Source: Bacillota bacterium
GTDB lineage: Bacteria > Bacillota > Clostridia > Lachnospirales > Lachnospiraceae
DNA: 64,000 nucleotides
Assembly (NCBI GenBank): GCA_023443225.1
Contig: JAEZVF010000118.1
Coordinates: forward strand, 7,521-71,520
Reading direction: 5' to 3'
Of the stretch, positions 42,398 through 51,542 are shown piece after piece. A model generated the notes under the pieces. The model was not told the origin of the DNA and made no database searches. It worked only from the letters and a program-made list of their open reading frames with translations. Position numbers and translations under genes: made by a program. Position 1 is the stretch's first letter, and every line of letters starts with the position of its first letter.

Positions 42398-44971
42398 ATG
42401 ACGCGTTATCATGGATTGACAACAAAAGAAGTGAAAGAACTACAAAGACAACATGGCAAAAATGAACTAAGTATTGATCGAAAGAATCCTTTGCTTCATA
42501 TCATACTTCATACTGTCAGAGAACCAATATTTATCTTACTAACGGCTTCTGCCATAATTTATTTCCTTTTAGGAGAAGCAGGCGAAGGAATCATTATGCT
42601 GGCATTTGTGGCTGGAATTATAGGTATGGATGCTTTACAAGAATGGAAAACCGATAAAGTGTTGACGGAATTAAAAAAACTATCCCAGCCATTAATCCAT
42701 GTAATACGTGATGAGATCGAAGTTACTATAAGTGCGTCTGATTTAGTACCTGGAGACATAATGCTTGTTGAGGAGGGGAGTAAGATACCAGCAGATGGAT
42801 ATGTTATATCGTCGCATGACTTTTGTATCGATGAAAGTTTATTGACAGGAGAATCGGGCGAGGTGTGGAAAAATCCGGTAGACGATAATGAAGATGTTTG
42901 TCAAGATGAAGTGTTCACGGAACATGAATCAGAGCTAGTAATAACCGAGACCAGCCTTACGCGTGAAGATTATTGCTATGCTGGCACACTTGTTACGCAG
43001 GGAAATGCTACGATATACGTAGATAAGATAGGGTTTGATACGGTATATGGGAAAATTGGACGGAATGTTGTATATGTACCCAATAAACCCACACCTTTGC
43101 AGCAACAAATGAAAAGCCTGACAAGGTACGTTACCTGGATTGCGTTATTTCTATTTATATTGGTAAGTATCATTACGTATTTGAATCTTCCCAAGGAGCA
43201 GTTATCTGACAGAATTATTCATAGTTTACTTGCAGGGGTTGTATTGTCACTATCAATGATACCTGCAGAATTCCCTGTGATACTTACGGTATTTCTTTCT
43301 ATGGGGGCACTCCGTCTTACTAGAAAGAATGCTTTGATTCGCAAATTACCCTCGGTTGAAACTTTAGGTGCTGTCTCTGTTATTTGTGTAGATAAAACCG
43401 GGACCATAACCAAGAATGAAATGGAAGTCAAAGCTGTATGGACGAATCAGTGTGAAGAAGACCTTTTAATAATTACCGCTGGCTTGGCTTGTGACTGGAT
43501 ACCTCATGATTCAATGGAAAAAGCTATCTTACTATACGGTAACCAATTAGGGATAATGGAAGAAGATTTGTTTCGTGGAAATTTTATTATGGGATACCCT
43601 TTTACACAGGAATGTAAAACAATGGCTCATGTATGGGAGATGGACGGTAGTATACGGATTGCAGCGAAAGGATCTCCAGAGTGGATTCTTGAACATTGTC
43701 ATTTATCTTCCGAAATACGTATACAGGCAGAGAAGGAAGCGGAAGATTTGTCAAGACAGGGGTTGCGGGTAATTGCTGTTGGTTCAATGGATATTGGGTT
43801 GAAAGAAACTGTTCCATCATCCTTAATGGAATGTCAATTTAGATTATATGGATTGATCGGGTTCATGGATCCGCCCAAGGAGTTTATAGCAGATGATATA
43901 CGAAGATGCAGGGAAGCGGGGATTCGAGTAGTAATGATAACAGGGGATAATGGTAACACAGCGACAGCCATTGCCAAGCAGATTCATCTACCTTACTGTG
44001 AAGAAACCATAACAGGAGATGCGGTTTCCCGCTTAAGTGATTTCGAATTACAAAAGGTTGTGAAAACAGTCAATATCTTTTCCAGGGTAGTTCCAGAACA
44101 AAAAATGCGAATTGTAAAAGCGTTGCAGGAAAATGGAGCAGTGGTAGGAATGACAGGTGATGGAGTAAATGATGCACCTGCATTAAAAAATGCAGATATT
44201 GGTATTGCAATGGGACATAAGGGTTCAGAAGTTACCAGAGAAGCAGCAGATTTGGTTTTGTTAGACGATGATTTCTCAACGATTATCAGCACAATAAAGG
44301 ACGCAAGGAGAATCTATAATAATATTCAAAAAGCGATAGGGTATGTCTTTACAATTCATATCCCAATAGCCTTAGCTTGCCTCATCGGCCCACTTCTTCA
44401 TATAATACCTGAACAACTAATGCTATTGCCGCTGCATGTTGTATTGCTAGAACTGATAATGAATCCCACCTGTTCCACTGTACTAGAACGCCAACCTGCT
44501 GACAACGATATTATGGAACGTGGGCCAAGGACACCGACTGCAAAACTCTTTGATATCCATAATATGTTGAAAAGCCTGGTTCAAGGTTTTACAATATTTA
44601 TTGCCTCCTTCGGATTGTATTATCTTTTCTTGCGTTTTGTTCCAGATAATATTGCTTTGGCTCGGACCGTAGGATTAAGTGTTTTAATCCTATCAAATAT
44701 TTTTTTGATTTTAGTAAACAGTTCAGAGACAGAAAGATCTTATAAATCTGCAAAACGGTTGTTACAAGATAGAAGTATTTTAATCATTGGAATAGTAACT
44801 ATATTATTATTGTTATGCATTCTTTATAGTCCTATTTCAAAATTATTAATGTTAACTCCTTTGTGCGGGGTTCATTTGGTTCTTGTCATTCTTACCGCAT
44901 TTGTATCAGTATTCTGGTATGAATTTGTTAAACTATTAAAATATAATACTAATAATAATCACGAAAAATGA
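42398..44971 (+). CDS. P-type cation-transporting ATPase (P2-like, probable Ni/Co/divalent metal exporter)
   Basis: An 857-residue P-type ATPase: actuator motif LTGESGEV, phosphorylation site CVDKTGTITKNE (Asp near 331), and hinge MTGDGVNDAPALKNADIGIAMG. Ten membrane helices are likely (two, two, then six). The helix-4 ion motif is IPAEFP instead of the PEGLP of SERCA/PMR1 calcium pumps, and there is no N-terminal heavy-metal domain or CPC motif. ATG 42398 follows GGAGG with an eight-base spacer; the frame upstream reads through the riboswitch terminator. The leader suggests a substrate of cobalt or nickel; sequence alone would have suggested calcium. Confidence 0.92.
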   Translation: MTRYHGLTTKEVKELQRQHGKNELSIDRKNPLLHIILHTVREPIFILLTASAIIYFLLGEAGEGIIMLAFVAGIIGMDALQEWKTDKVLTELKKLSQPLIHVIRDEIEVTISASDLVPGDIMLVEEGSKIPADGYVISSHDFCIDESLLTGESGEVWKNPVDDNEDVCQDEVFTEHESELVITETSLTREDYCYAGTLVTQGNATIYVDKIGFDTVYGKIGRNVVYVPNKPTPLQQQMKSLTRYVTWIALFLFILVSIITYLNLPKEQLSDRIIHSLLAGVVLSLSMIPAEFPVILTVFLSMGALRLTRKNALIRKLPSVETLGAVSVICVDKTGTITKNEMEVKAVWTNQCEEDLLIITAGLACDWIPHDSMEKAILLYGNQLGIMEEDLFRGNFIMGYPFTQECKTMAHVWEMDGSIRIAAKGSPEWILEHCHLSSEIRIQAEKEAEDLSRQGLRVIAVGSMDIGLKETVPSSLMECQFRLYGLIGFMDPPKEFIADDIRRCREAGIRVVMITGDNGNTATAIAKQIHLPYCEETITGDAVSRLSDFELQKVVKTVNIFSRVVPEQKMRIVKALQENGAVVGMTGDGVNDAPALKNADIGIAMGHKGSEVTREAADLVLLDDDFSTIISTIKDARRIYNNIQKAIGYVFTIHIPIALACLIGPLLHIIPEQLMLLPLHVVLLELIMNPTCSTVLERQPADNDIMERGPRTPTAKLFDIHNMLKSLVQGFTIFIASFGLYYLFLRFVPDNIALARTVGLSVLILSNIFLILVNSSETERSYKSAKRLLQDRSILIIGIVTILLLLCILYSPISKLLMLTPLCGVHLVLVILTAFVSVFWYEFVKLLKYNTNNNHEK

Positions 44972-45055
44972 ACCGCTCCCAGTCATGAAGTGAACCCCTT
45001 TTGTTAGAAGAATCTAACGAAAGGGGTTCGCTTCATTGACAGGGAGCGGTTTGTA
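44971..45055 (+). terminator. Very long hairpin after the P-type ATPase gene
   Basis: AACCGCTCCC pairs with GGGAGCGGTT, then ATGAAGTGAACCCCTTT with AAAGGGGTTCGCTTCAT, then GTTAGA with TCTAAC, giving about 35 paired bases per arm. The T-run is weak (TTTGTAGTTT). Its core resembles the hairpin after prfA. Confidence 0.75.
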
Positions 45056-45094
45056 GTTTGGGTTAACTTTTTTCTATAGACGAATGGAACTACA

Positions 45095-45110
45095 ATGTAA
45101 GCGCTTACTA
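45095..45110. promoter_or_regulatory. Upstream LacI/CcpA-type operator of uxaC
   Basis: ATGTAAGCGCTTACTA, matching the perfect palindrome at 45271 in 14 of 16 bases, 176 bases centre to centre. Confidence 0.65.
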
Positions 45111-45230
45111 CTATAGACTTTAATTAAACCATTTGGAAGATAGGCCAATATTTTAAGAATAAAAATTAGCTTTGTGCATAATATATAACTATTTATAAGA
45201 AATTTCAGTAAAAAGTAAGAGAAAAATAAC

Positions 45231-45259
45231 TTGATTTATAAATGAAGTTAAAGTACAAT
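45231..45259 (+). promoter_or_regulatory. Promoter of uxaC
   Basis: TTGATT and TACAAT separated by 17 bases, located between the two operators and ending 11 bases before the second. Confidence 0.7.
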
Positions 45260-45270
45260 CGATACAAAAG

Positions 45271-45286
45271 ATGTAAGCGCTTACAT
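45271..45286. promoter_or_regulatory. LacI/CcpA-type operator at the uxaC start site
   Basis: ATGTAAGCGCTTACAT is a perfect 16-bp palindrome that fits the cre and LacI-family consensus (central CG). It covers the expected transcription start, a repression position. Confidence 0.78.
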
Positions 45287-45341
45287 CGGAAATTTTGAAC
45301 AGCTAACCAATTAAATAAAAGAATTATGGAGGAAGGAAAAC

Positions 45342-46748
45342 ATGAAACAATTTTTGGATGAAGACTTTTTATTATCTACAGAAACCGCAAAGAAACTTTA
45401 TCATGAATATGCAGCTCCAATGCCTATTGTAGATTATCATTGTCACATAAACCCAAAGGAAATTTATGAAGATAGAAAGTTTGATACTATTACGCAAGTG
45501 TGGTTAGGCGGGGATCATTATAAATGGCGACAGATGAGATCCAATGGAATCGACGAGAAATATATAACGGGTGACGCATCGGATAAAGAGAAATTTCTTA
45601 AATGGGCTGAAACATTGGAAATGGCTATCGGGAATCCTCTGTATCACTGGAGTCATTTGGAGTTAAAAAGGTACTTTGGTTATGACGGCTATTTGAACGG
45701 GGATACAGCAGAAGAAGTGTGGAATCTTTGTAATGCTAAATTAAATGAAGATAATATGACAGTGCGTAATCTTATCAAACAATCTCACGTAAAATTAATT
45801 TGTACAACAGATGATCCGGTGGATGATTTGGAATGGCATAAGAAGCTTGCTGCAGATGAAAGCTTTGATGTACAGGTTCTTCCTGCCTGGAGACCTGATA
45901 AAGCAATGAATATAGAAAAACCTGAATATTTAGATTATTTAAAAAAGTTGAGTGAAGTTAGTAAGGTAGAGGTGAAGGATTTTGCATCATTAATAGAATC
46001 ACTTAAGGTACGTATGGAGTATTTTGCGTCTGTGGGATGTAGTATTTCAGATCACGCTTTAGAGTATGTTATGTATGTTCCGGCAACTATGGAGGAGATT
46101 GAATTTATCTTTGCTAAGAGAGTTAGGGGCGAAAACATTACCCGAGAAGAAGAAATGAAATTTAAGACTGCTTTTATGAATTCACTTGGGAAGGAATACC
46201 ATAGATTGAACTGGGTAATGCAGCTTCATTATGGATGCAAACGTGATAACAATTCATATTATTATAAAAAATTAGGACCAGATACAGGCTATGATTGTAT
46301 CAATAACTATGCACCATCGGTAGAAATGGCAAATATGCTTGGTGCGTTGAATGCTGACAATGAGCTTCCTAAAACTATTCTGTATTCTTTGAATCCAAAT
46401 GATAATGCATCAATCGCATCGATTATCGGATGTTTTCAAGATTCGACAGTGATTGGAAAAATTCAGCATGGAAGTGCCTGGTGGTTTAACGATCATAAAG
46501 CAGGAATGATCGATCAAATGACTACGCTTGCTAATCTGGGCCTGCTGGGTAATTTTATTGGTATGTTAACAGACTCAAGAAGCTTCCTGTCCTATACCAG
46601 ACATGAGTATTTTAGAAGAATTACATGTGAATTAATTGGTGGGTGGGTAGAAAATGGGGAATATCCTACAGACTATAAAGCGCTTGAGAAAATTATAAAA
46701 GGTATTTCTTATAACAATGCAATACGTTATTTTGAATTTGACTTATAG
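45342..46748 (+). CDS. uxaC: Glucuronate isomerase
   Basis: Isomerises D-glucuronate to fructuronate and D-galacturonate to tagaturonate, the entry step of uronic acid breakdown from pectin and xylan. The 468-residue amidohydrolase-like protein begins with DYHCHINPKEIYEDRKFD (metal/substrate motif) and has TTDDPVDDLEWHKKLA, LPAWRPDKAMNIE and MLTDSRSFLSYTRHEYFRR, all typical. ATG follows TGGAGGAAGG. The downstream reductase and dehydratase steps (uxaB, uxuB, uxaA, kdgK) are not in this window. Two LacI-type palindromes frame the promoter. Confidence 0.96.
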   Translation: MKQFLDEDFLLSTETAKKLYHEYAAPMPIVDYHCHINPKEIYEDRKFDTITQVWLGGDHYKWRQMRSNGIDEKYITGDASDKEKFLKWAETLEMAIGNPLYHWSHLELKRYFGYDGYLNGDTAEEVWNLCNAKLNEDNMTVRNLIKQSHVKLICTTDDPVDDLEWHKKLAADESFDVQVLPAWRPDKAMNIEKPEYLDYLKKLSEVSKVEVKDFASLIESLKVRMEYFASVGCSISDHALEYVMYVPATMEEIEFIFAKRVRGENITREEEMKFKTAFMNSLGKEYHRLNWVMQLHYGCKRDNNSYYYKKLGPDTGYDCINNYAPSVEMANMLGALNADNELPKTILYSLNPNDNASIASIIGCFQDSTVIGKIQHGSAWWFNDHKAGMIDQMTTLANLGLLGNFIGMLTDSRSFLSYTRHEYFRRITCELIGGWVENGEYPTDYKALEKIIKGISYNNAIRYFEFDL

Positions 46749-46766
46749 AAGAGAGGTATGATTGCT

Positions 46767-47186
46767 ATGAAAGATTTAACGTGTGCATATTGTATGAAAG
46801 GAGAACTGCTTGCTGAGTTTGGTCTTAAGATATGTGAACTTCCAACATCGATAGTATATTTATTTAAAGAGCAAAGTCATCTCGGGCGTGTAATAGTCGC
46901 ATACAAAGAACATATAAATGAGATAATTGATTTAACAGAGGAAGAAAGGAATGCTTTTTTTGCGGATATTAATTATGCAGCAAGAGTAATTCATAAAGTA
47001 TTTCAACCACAGAAGATAAATTATGGTGCTTATGGAGACAAAGGGCATCACTTGCATTTTCATTTAGTTCCCAAATATGAAGATGAGTTTGAATGGGGAG
47101 GGGTTTTTGCTATGAATCCCGATCGTAAGTATTTGTCAGATGCAGAATATGAAGTAATCATTGACCAAATAAGAGCTGCTTTCTAA
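46767..47186 (+). CDS. HIT-family protein
   Basis: A 139-residue histidine-triad nucleotide-binding protein with GHHLHFHLVPKY (HxHxH) near residue 92 and an N-terminal CAYC pair that may bind metal. HIT enzymes hydrolyse nucleotidyl or phosphoramidate bonds; the substrate is unknown here. The second ATG (46767) is used because GAGAGG lies ten bases upstream, while the first ATG (46758) is only one base from it. It lies 18 bases after uxaC, so the two form an operon. Confidence 0.88.
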   Translation: MKDLTCAYCMKGELLAEFGLKICELPTSIVYLFKEQSHLGRVIVAYKEHINEIIDLTEEERNAFFADINYAARVIHKVFQPQKINYGAYGDKGHHLHFHLVPKYEDEFEWGGVFAMNPDRKYLSDAEYEVIIDQIRAAF

Positions 47187-47209
47187 TTAAAAATATTATA
47201 TTTTATATT

Positions 47210-47268
47210 GAGCCTGAATTCATTTAAGGAGTAAAACTTCTTTCTGAATTATTCAGGCTCTTTATTAT
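47210..47268 (+). terminator. Terminator after the uxaC-HIT operon
   Basis: GAGCCTGAAT pairs with ATTCAGGCTC, followed by TTTATTATTT. Confidence 0.82.
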
Positions 47269-47437
47269 TTAGATGGTGAAACACATCTTTAGACATCATA
47301 TCTTAATCAATATAAAAAGCTTTAAAGGTATGATGTATAAAGATGGTGAGAATCATTAAAACTATACTTATTACACAAAAAAGCACAGTATAATGTCGAA
47401 AAAAAGTACAATAAATCAAATAAAGCTGTAAATAGGC

Positions 47438-47466
47438 TTGACAAACGTCATATGAAAATGTATTAT
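47438..47466 (+). promoter_or_regulatory. Promoter of the gntR-ABC-transketolase operon
   Basis: TTGACA and TATTAT separated by 17 bases, about 95 bases before the gntR start. Confidence 0.85.
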
Positions 47467-47468
47467 AA

Positions 47469-47479
47469 ACGTACGACGT
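47469..47479. promoter_or_regulatory. Possible GntR operator
   Basis: ACGTACGACGT has ACGT half-sites around three bases and lies just behind the -10 box. It fits the short GT-N3-AC pattern of FadR-group GntR operators and may be used for autoregulation. Confidence 0.4.
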
Positions 47480-47563
47480 ATGATTGTGCTGATTACACTA
47501 AATGATTATGTTAGAAAAAGTACAGTTTAAAACAAAATATTTTCAGGAAAGGAGGGAAGGATA

Positions 47564-48271
47564 ATGCCTCAGACGAAGAGCAAAAAGAATGTTACTGAAA
47601 TGTTGCCAGCTAAAACTGCACGAAACATCAGACATATGATTATTCAACAGAAAATGAAACCTGGTGACCGCTTGCCATGTGAAACAGAATTAATGAAAAT
47701 GTTTGGTGTGAGCAGGTCAACACTTCGAGAAGCGGTTAAGTTTTTGAAAGCTGAAAATGTAATTGAAATTAAGCGAGGGAATGGTACTTTTATTAGTAAT
47801 ATTACCGGCGTTGTAGAAGACCCGCTTGGATTAAACTTCGTAAATCAACATCATTTGATTGAAAATTTACTGGAAGCACGTTTGTTAATTGAACCTCAAT
47901 TAGCAGCATTTGCAGTTCAAAGGGCAACTGCGGAAAATATTCAGCAGTTAGCAGAAATTATTGACAAGATGAAAGAAGCAGAAGTGAATGATGAGTTGGC
48001 TGCAGAGTTGGATGTACAATTTCATACAGCTATTGCAGATTGTACACAGAATGATGTTCTGGCTCGGATTGTTCCTATTATTAATGAATCAATACGACAA
48101 GGTCATAATGAGACAGTAAGTGTTGAAGGTAGTTATGAGCGAGCTAAAATTTGTCATATTGGTATTTATGAGGCAATTGTAAATAAAGATTTGATGGAAG
48201 CAAAGTATTTTTCGGAACGTCACATATGGGAAACGCTAAATGATATTAAAGAAATGGAGAAGAGACTATGA
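47564..48271 (+). CDS. GntR-family (FadR/FCD) transcriptional regulator
   Basis: A 235-residue regulator. Residues 15-80 are the winged helix-turn-helix (IQQKMKPGDRLPCETELMKM, then SRSTLREAVKFLKAENVIEI). Residues 95-230 are the all-helical FCD ligand domain with likely metal-binding positions in LDVQFHTAIADCTQN and ERHIWETLND. FCD regulators often respond to sugar acids or similar metabolites. It is the first gene of the operon and overlaps the binding-protein gene by four bases, so it probably senses the transported sugar and controls its own operon. Confidence 0.93.
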   Translation: MPQTKSKKNVTEMLPAKTARNIRHMIIQQKMKPGDRLPCETELMKMFGVSRSTLREAVKFLKAENVIEIKRGNGTFISNITGVVEDPLGLNFVNQHHLIENLLEARLLIEPQLAAFAVQRATAENIQQLAEIIDKMKEAEVNDELAAELDVQFHTAIADCTQNDVLARIVPIINESIRQGHNETVSVEGSYERAKICHIGIYEAIVNKDLMEAKYFSERHIWETLNDIKEMEKRL

Positions 48272-49590
48272 AGAAGAGACTATTTTCATTATTATTAGTT
48301 GTTACTATGATGGTTACAATGGTTGGGTGCTCGAAAGAAACAAGTAAAGTAAAGGAAGAGGAAAAAGGCACTACTGCTACTGTGGTAGAGGAAAATACTG
48401 CTGATGCAGCAGAGGAAAACACTAGTAGTGAGCCAGTTACAATTAATTTTAGGTACTGGGCAGATAACACCGATTATTCACAGTTAATGCAAGACATTAT
48501 TGCAAAGTTTAATGCAGAAAATGGTAAGGGAATCACTGTAGTTGGTGAAGAGACTCCATGGGATGGAGGAGCATATTCTGAGAACTTATTTAACGCGTGC
48601 ATGGGTGGTGGTGGACCAGACGTTGCTACATGGAAATTGACTTCCACACCGTTATTTGTAAACAATAACTTGCTGGCAAATTTAAATCCATATTTGGAGA
48701 ACTGGGAAGGTTATTCAGATATAGAAGAAAATATGTTTAATGTTATGAAAGATGCAAGTGGTACGGAAGAAGTATATGTTATGCCTTGGAATGTTCAGGT
48801 TCTTTATGTATACTATCGTCCATCTTACTTTGAAAAAGCTGGCGTAGAAGTTCCTACTACATATGAAGAGTTTTTAACAGCAATTGAAAAATTGACAATG
48901 GATACAGATGGTGATGGCAAGATCGACGTTTATGGATTTGGTATGCGTGGTGGAAAAGGCGGACAAGAACCATGGGGAAGTTTTATTCATGGAGAAGGCG
49001 GAAACTTCGCTGACTTAACAAGTACAGAGGCTGTACAGGGTATGCAGGACTTTATCGATATCTACAAGAATGGATACGTTCCTCCTACAGCAATCAGCGA
49101 CGGTTTTAACGAAATTATAGCTAACTTCCAGTCAGGATTAACAGCTATGACCATTCACCACACCGGATCTTCTGCACAAATGGAAGAAATTTTCGGGGAT
49201 GATGTATCAGCATTTGCATTCCCAGCAGGTAAAGGACAATGGACTTCAATGGGAGATACAGAAACAGTTATTTTTGAAAGCTGTGAAAATAAAGAAGCAG
49301 CATTTGAATGGGTGTCTTATCTTGCAACTGGTGAAGGACAGAAAATGTGGTGTGAAGGTACTGGTAATGTTCCAGTAAGTAAAACAGTTCAAGCAGGTGA
49401 CTACTTCCAAAACAATCGTTTTATGAAGGCTTCAATTGCAGGTATGGAATATGCAGGTATTTTACCAATTCTTGATACTACAACAGAATGGGTTTCCAGT
49501 AAATGGCCAAACACAGTTGGAATGGCTTTGACTGGAGAAATTACAGCAGAAGAGTGTATGCAGAGATTACATCAAGAATTATATAAATAA
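48268..49590 (+). CDS. ABC transporter sugar-binding lipoprotein
   Basis: A 440-residue family-1 solute-binding protein. The N-terminal signal KKRLFSLLLVVTMMVTMVGC ends in a lipobox with Cys near residue 21, so the mature protein is lipid-anchored outside. An acidic Thr/Glu/Ala linker (about 25-50) leads to the periplasmic-binding fold (VTINFRYWADNTDYSQLMQ, then GGGGPDVATWKLTSTPLF). The fold predicts uptake of a carbohydrate; the ligand is unknown. It is coupled to gntR upstream and to two permeases downstream. Confidence 0.94.
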   Translation: MKKRLFSLLLVVTMMVTMVGCSKETSKVKEEEKGTTATVVEENTADAAEENTSSEPVTINFRYWADNTDYSQLMQDIIAKFNAENGKGITVVGEETPWDGGAYSENLFNACMGGGGPDVATWKLTSTPLFVNNNLLANLNPYLENWEGYSDIEENMFNVMKDASGTEEVYVMPWNVQVLYVYYRPSYFEKAGVEVPTTYEEFLTAIEKLTMDTDGDGKIDVYGFGMRGGKGGQEPWGSFIHGEGGNFADLTSTEAVQGMQDFIDIYKNGYVPPTAISDGFNEIIANFQSGLTAMTIHHTGSSAQMEEIFGDDVSAFAFPAGKGQWTSMGDTETVIFESCENKEAAFEWVSYLATGEGQKMWCEGTGNVPVSKTVQAGDYFQNNRFMKASIAGMEYAGILPILDTTTEWVSSKWPNTVGMALTGEITAEECMQRLHQELYK

Positions 49591-49609
49591 ACTAGAAAAT
49601 AAGACATGG

Positions 49610-49637
49610 TTTGGACTACCCATAGTGGTAGTCCAAA
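49610..49637 (+). promoter_or_regulatory. Intercistronic hairpin after the binding-protein gene
   Basis: TTTGGACTACC pairs perfectly with GGTAGTCCAAA across a six-base loop. No T-run follows (the next bases are TTAAAAAAAGG), so it probably protects the upstream mRNA and raises binding protein over permease levels. Confidence 0.7.
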
Positions 49638-49658
49638 TTAAAAAAAGGAGAATTGGAA

Positions 49659-50531
49659 ATGGTAAAAAATAAAACTATTTGGCCATATCTATTAGTTGCT
49701 CCAGCGCTGTTAATCATCTTGTGTGTTGTGTTTGTTCCAGTGGTAAACGCTATATTTATGAGTTTTCAGCAATATGACTTAAGGAGGCCAAACGAAATTC
49801 AGTTTATTGGTCTGCAAAATTATATAGAACTGTTTCGTGATGAATTGTTCTGGAAGGCGTTGTTCAGGACAGTCCTATGGGTTGTATTTGGAGTTGGTTT
49901 TCAATTTCTATTTGGCTTTATCTTAGCACTATTATTAAATAAAAAATTTGCCGGAAGAGGAGTAATCAGAGCTGTCAGTTTGATACCGTGGGTTACACCA
50001 GGTGTTCTGATTGGATTAATGTGGAGATGGATCTATGACGGCAATAATGGTGTTCTTAATGATATTTTAACAAGACTTCATGTCATTACTGACAATATAC
50101 CTTTTCTTTCTCAGACAAGTACGGCATTTCCAAGTGTTATTCTGACAATTATATGGCAGGGAATACCTTTCTTTGCACTTATGATCTTAGCAGGACTTCA
50201 GGGAATACCGGGAGAATTATATGAAGCGGCAGATGTAGATGGAGCAAGTCCGTTTCAGAAATTATTTGGAATAACAATACCTTCTATTAAAAATACCATT
50301 TATATCACAGCGTTACTCCGAATAATTTGGGTGGCGAATTCAGTAGATGTTATCTTCAATATGACAGAAGGTGGACCTGCATATTCAACACAGACCTTGA
50401 GTGTTTACATTTTTAACAAAGGGAATGCATTGAATTTAGGATATGCATCCAGCATGGCAATTGCTATGGCGTTGTTATTGTCAACGGTAGCAATACCATA
50501 TTTAATATCAACATTTAAGAAGGAGGATTAG
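49659..50531 (+). CDS. ABC sugar transporter permease (MalF-like)
   Basis: A 290-residue inner-membrane permease with six helices. The EAA loop reads YEAADVDGASPFQKLFGITI near residue 190, the docking site for the ATPase. ATG 49659 lies eight bases behind AAGGAG; the in-frame TTG at 49653 is too close. It works with the adjacent binding protein and second permease. Confidence 0.94.
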   Translation: MVKNKTIWPYLLVAPALLIILCVVFVPVVNAIFMSFQQYDLRRPNEIQFIGLQNYIELFRDELFWKALFRTVLWVVFGVGFQFLFGFILALLLNKKFAGRGVIRAVSLIPWVTPGVLIGLMWRWIYDGNNGVLNDILTRLHVITDNIPFLSQTSTAFPSVILTIIWQGIPFFALMILAGLQGIPGELYEAADVDGASPFQKLFGITIPSIKNTIYITALLRIIWVANSVDVIFNMTEGGPAYSTQTLSVYIFNKGNALNLGYASSMAIAMALLLSTVAIPYLISTFKKED

Positions 50532-50533
50532 TT

Positions 50534-51370
50534 GTGAAGCAGAAAAAGATACTGACGAGAATATTTACTTTATATATGCCATTGGCCGCATTACTGCTTT
50601 TTATCCTATTTCCTTTTTATTGGACATTTGTTACATCAGTAAAATCTCAATCTGAGCTACATGGTATGGTTGTCACTTATTGGCCTAAAACATTTACCTG
50701 GGATTCTTATAAAAAGTTATTTACTACAACAGTTAATTTTATATCAGCTATGAAAAATAGCCTGCTTGTTGCAGGAATAACTACGATTGTATCATTAGTT
50801 GTGTCAACATTAGCAGCATACGCATTTTCCAGATATCGCTTTGCTGGACGAAAGATATTAATGAGTGCATTTTTATGCAATAATATGTTTCCAACTGTAT
50901 TGTTATTAATTCCTCTATATTCAATTATGAGAAAAATGGATCTTTTATATACACCATGGGCTTTAGTTTTATCTTATACAACATTTACAATTCCATTTTC
51001 GGTATGGCTTCTTAATGGTTTTCTGAATGATTTACCAAGTTCCTTGGAAGAGGCAGCATTAGTAGACGGGTGCAATCGGGCTGTTGCTTTTGTGAAAATA
51101 ATATTACCTATATTAGGACCTTGCCTCATTGCGACCGGTGTGTATATATTTATGACTTCATGGAATGAGTATACGTTTGCAGTTATGTTTACAAATACAG
51201 CTACAAGAACAATTCCTGTGGCATTAAAGAGTTTGATTGGACAATTAGGTGTGCAGTGGGATCTGTTGACTGCAGGCGGTATTGTCGCGATTATCCCTGT
51301 TTGTATTATGTTCTTTTTTGCACAGAAACGCTTAGTTGAAGGACTGACAGCAGGAGCTGTGAAAGGTTAA
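50534..51370 (+). CDS. ABC sugar transporter permease (MalG-like)
   Basis: A 278-residue permease with six helices and the EAA loop LEEAALVDGCNRAVAFVKII near residue 175. Start is GTG 50534 behind AGGAGG, two bases after the previous stop, so the two permeases are made together. No ABC ATPase gene follows; as for many Firmicute CUT1 systems, a shared MsmX/MsmK-type ATPase elsewhere is expected to power it. Confidence 0.94.
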   Translation: MKQKKILTRIFTLYMPLAALLLFILFPFYWTFVTSVKSQSELHGMVVTYWPKTFTWDSYKKLFTTTVNFISAMKNSLLVAGITTIVSLVVSTLAAYAFSRYRFAGRKILMSAFLCNNMFPTVLLLIPLYSIMRKMDLLYTPWALVLSYTTFTIPFSVWLLNGFLNDLPSSLEEAALVDGCNRAVAFVKIILPILGPCLIATGVYIFMTSWNEYTFAVMFTNTATRTIPVALKSLIGQLGVQWDLLTAGGIVAIIPVCIMFFFAQKRLVEGLTAGAVKG

Positions 51371-51542
51371 ACATCATATGTTTGAACATAAAGTTTACTC
51401 CATTGTTTTATTTTGTTTTATTCATACTTAAACCTATAACTCTAAATGGAGAAAATTTATATAAATAAATATGAAAAACCATAAAAGTGGTTTAAGGCAT
51501 ATCGCATTAATGCCTATAGGTTAAAAACAGGAGGAAAGTTAA

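Noticed and set aside
51371..51542. Separate promoter for the transketolase genes
   Set aside because: Only a weak hairpin (AGGCAT/ATGCCT) is seen and no convincing -35/-10 pair, so I keep them in the gntR operon.
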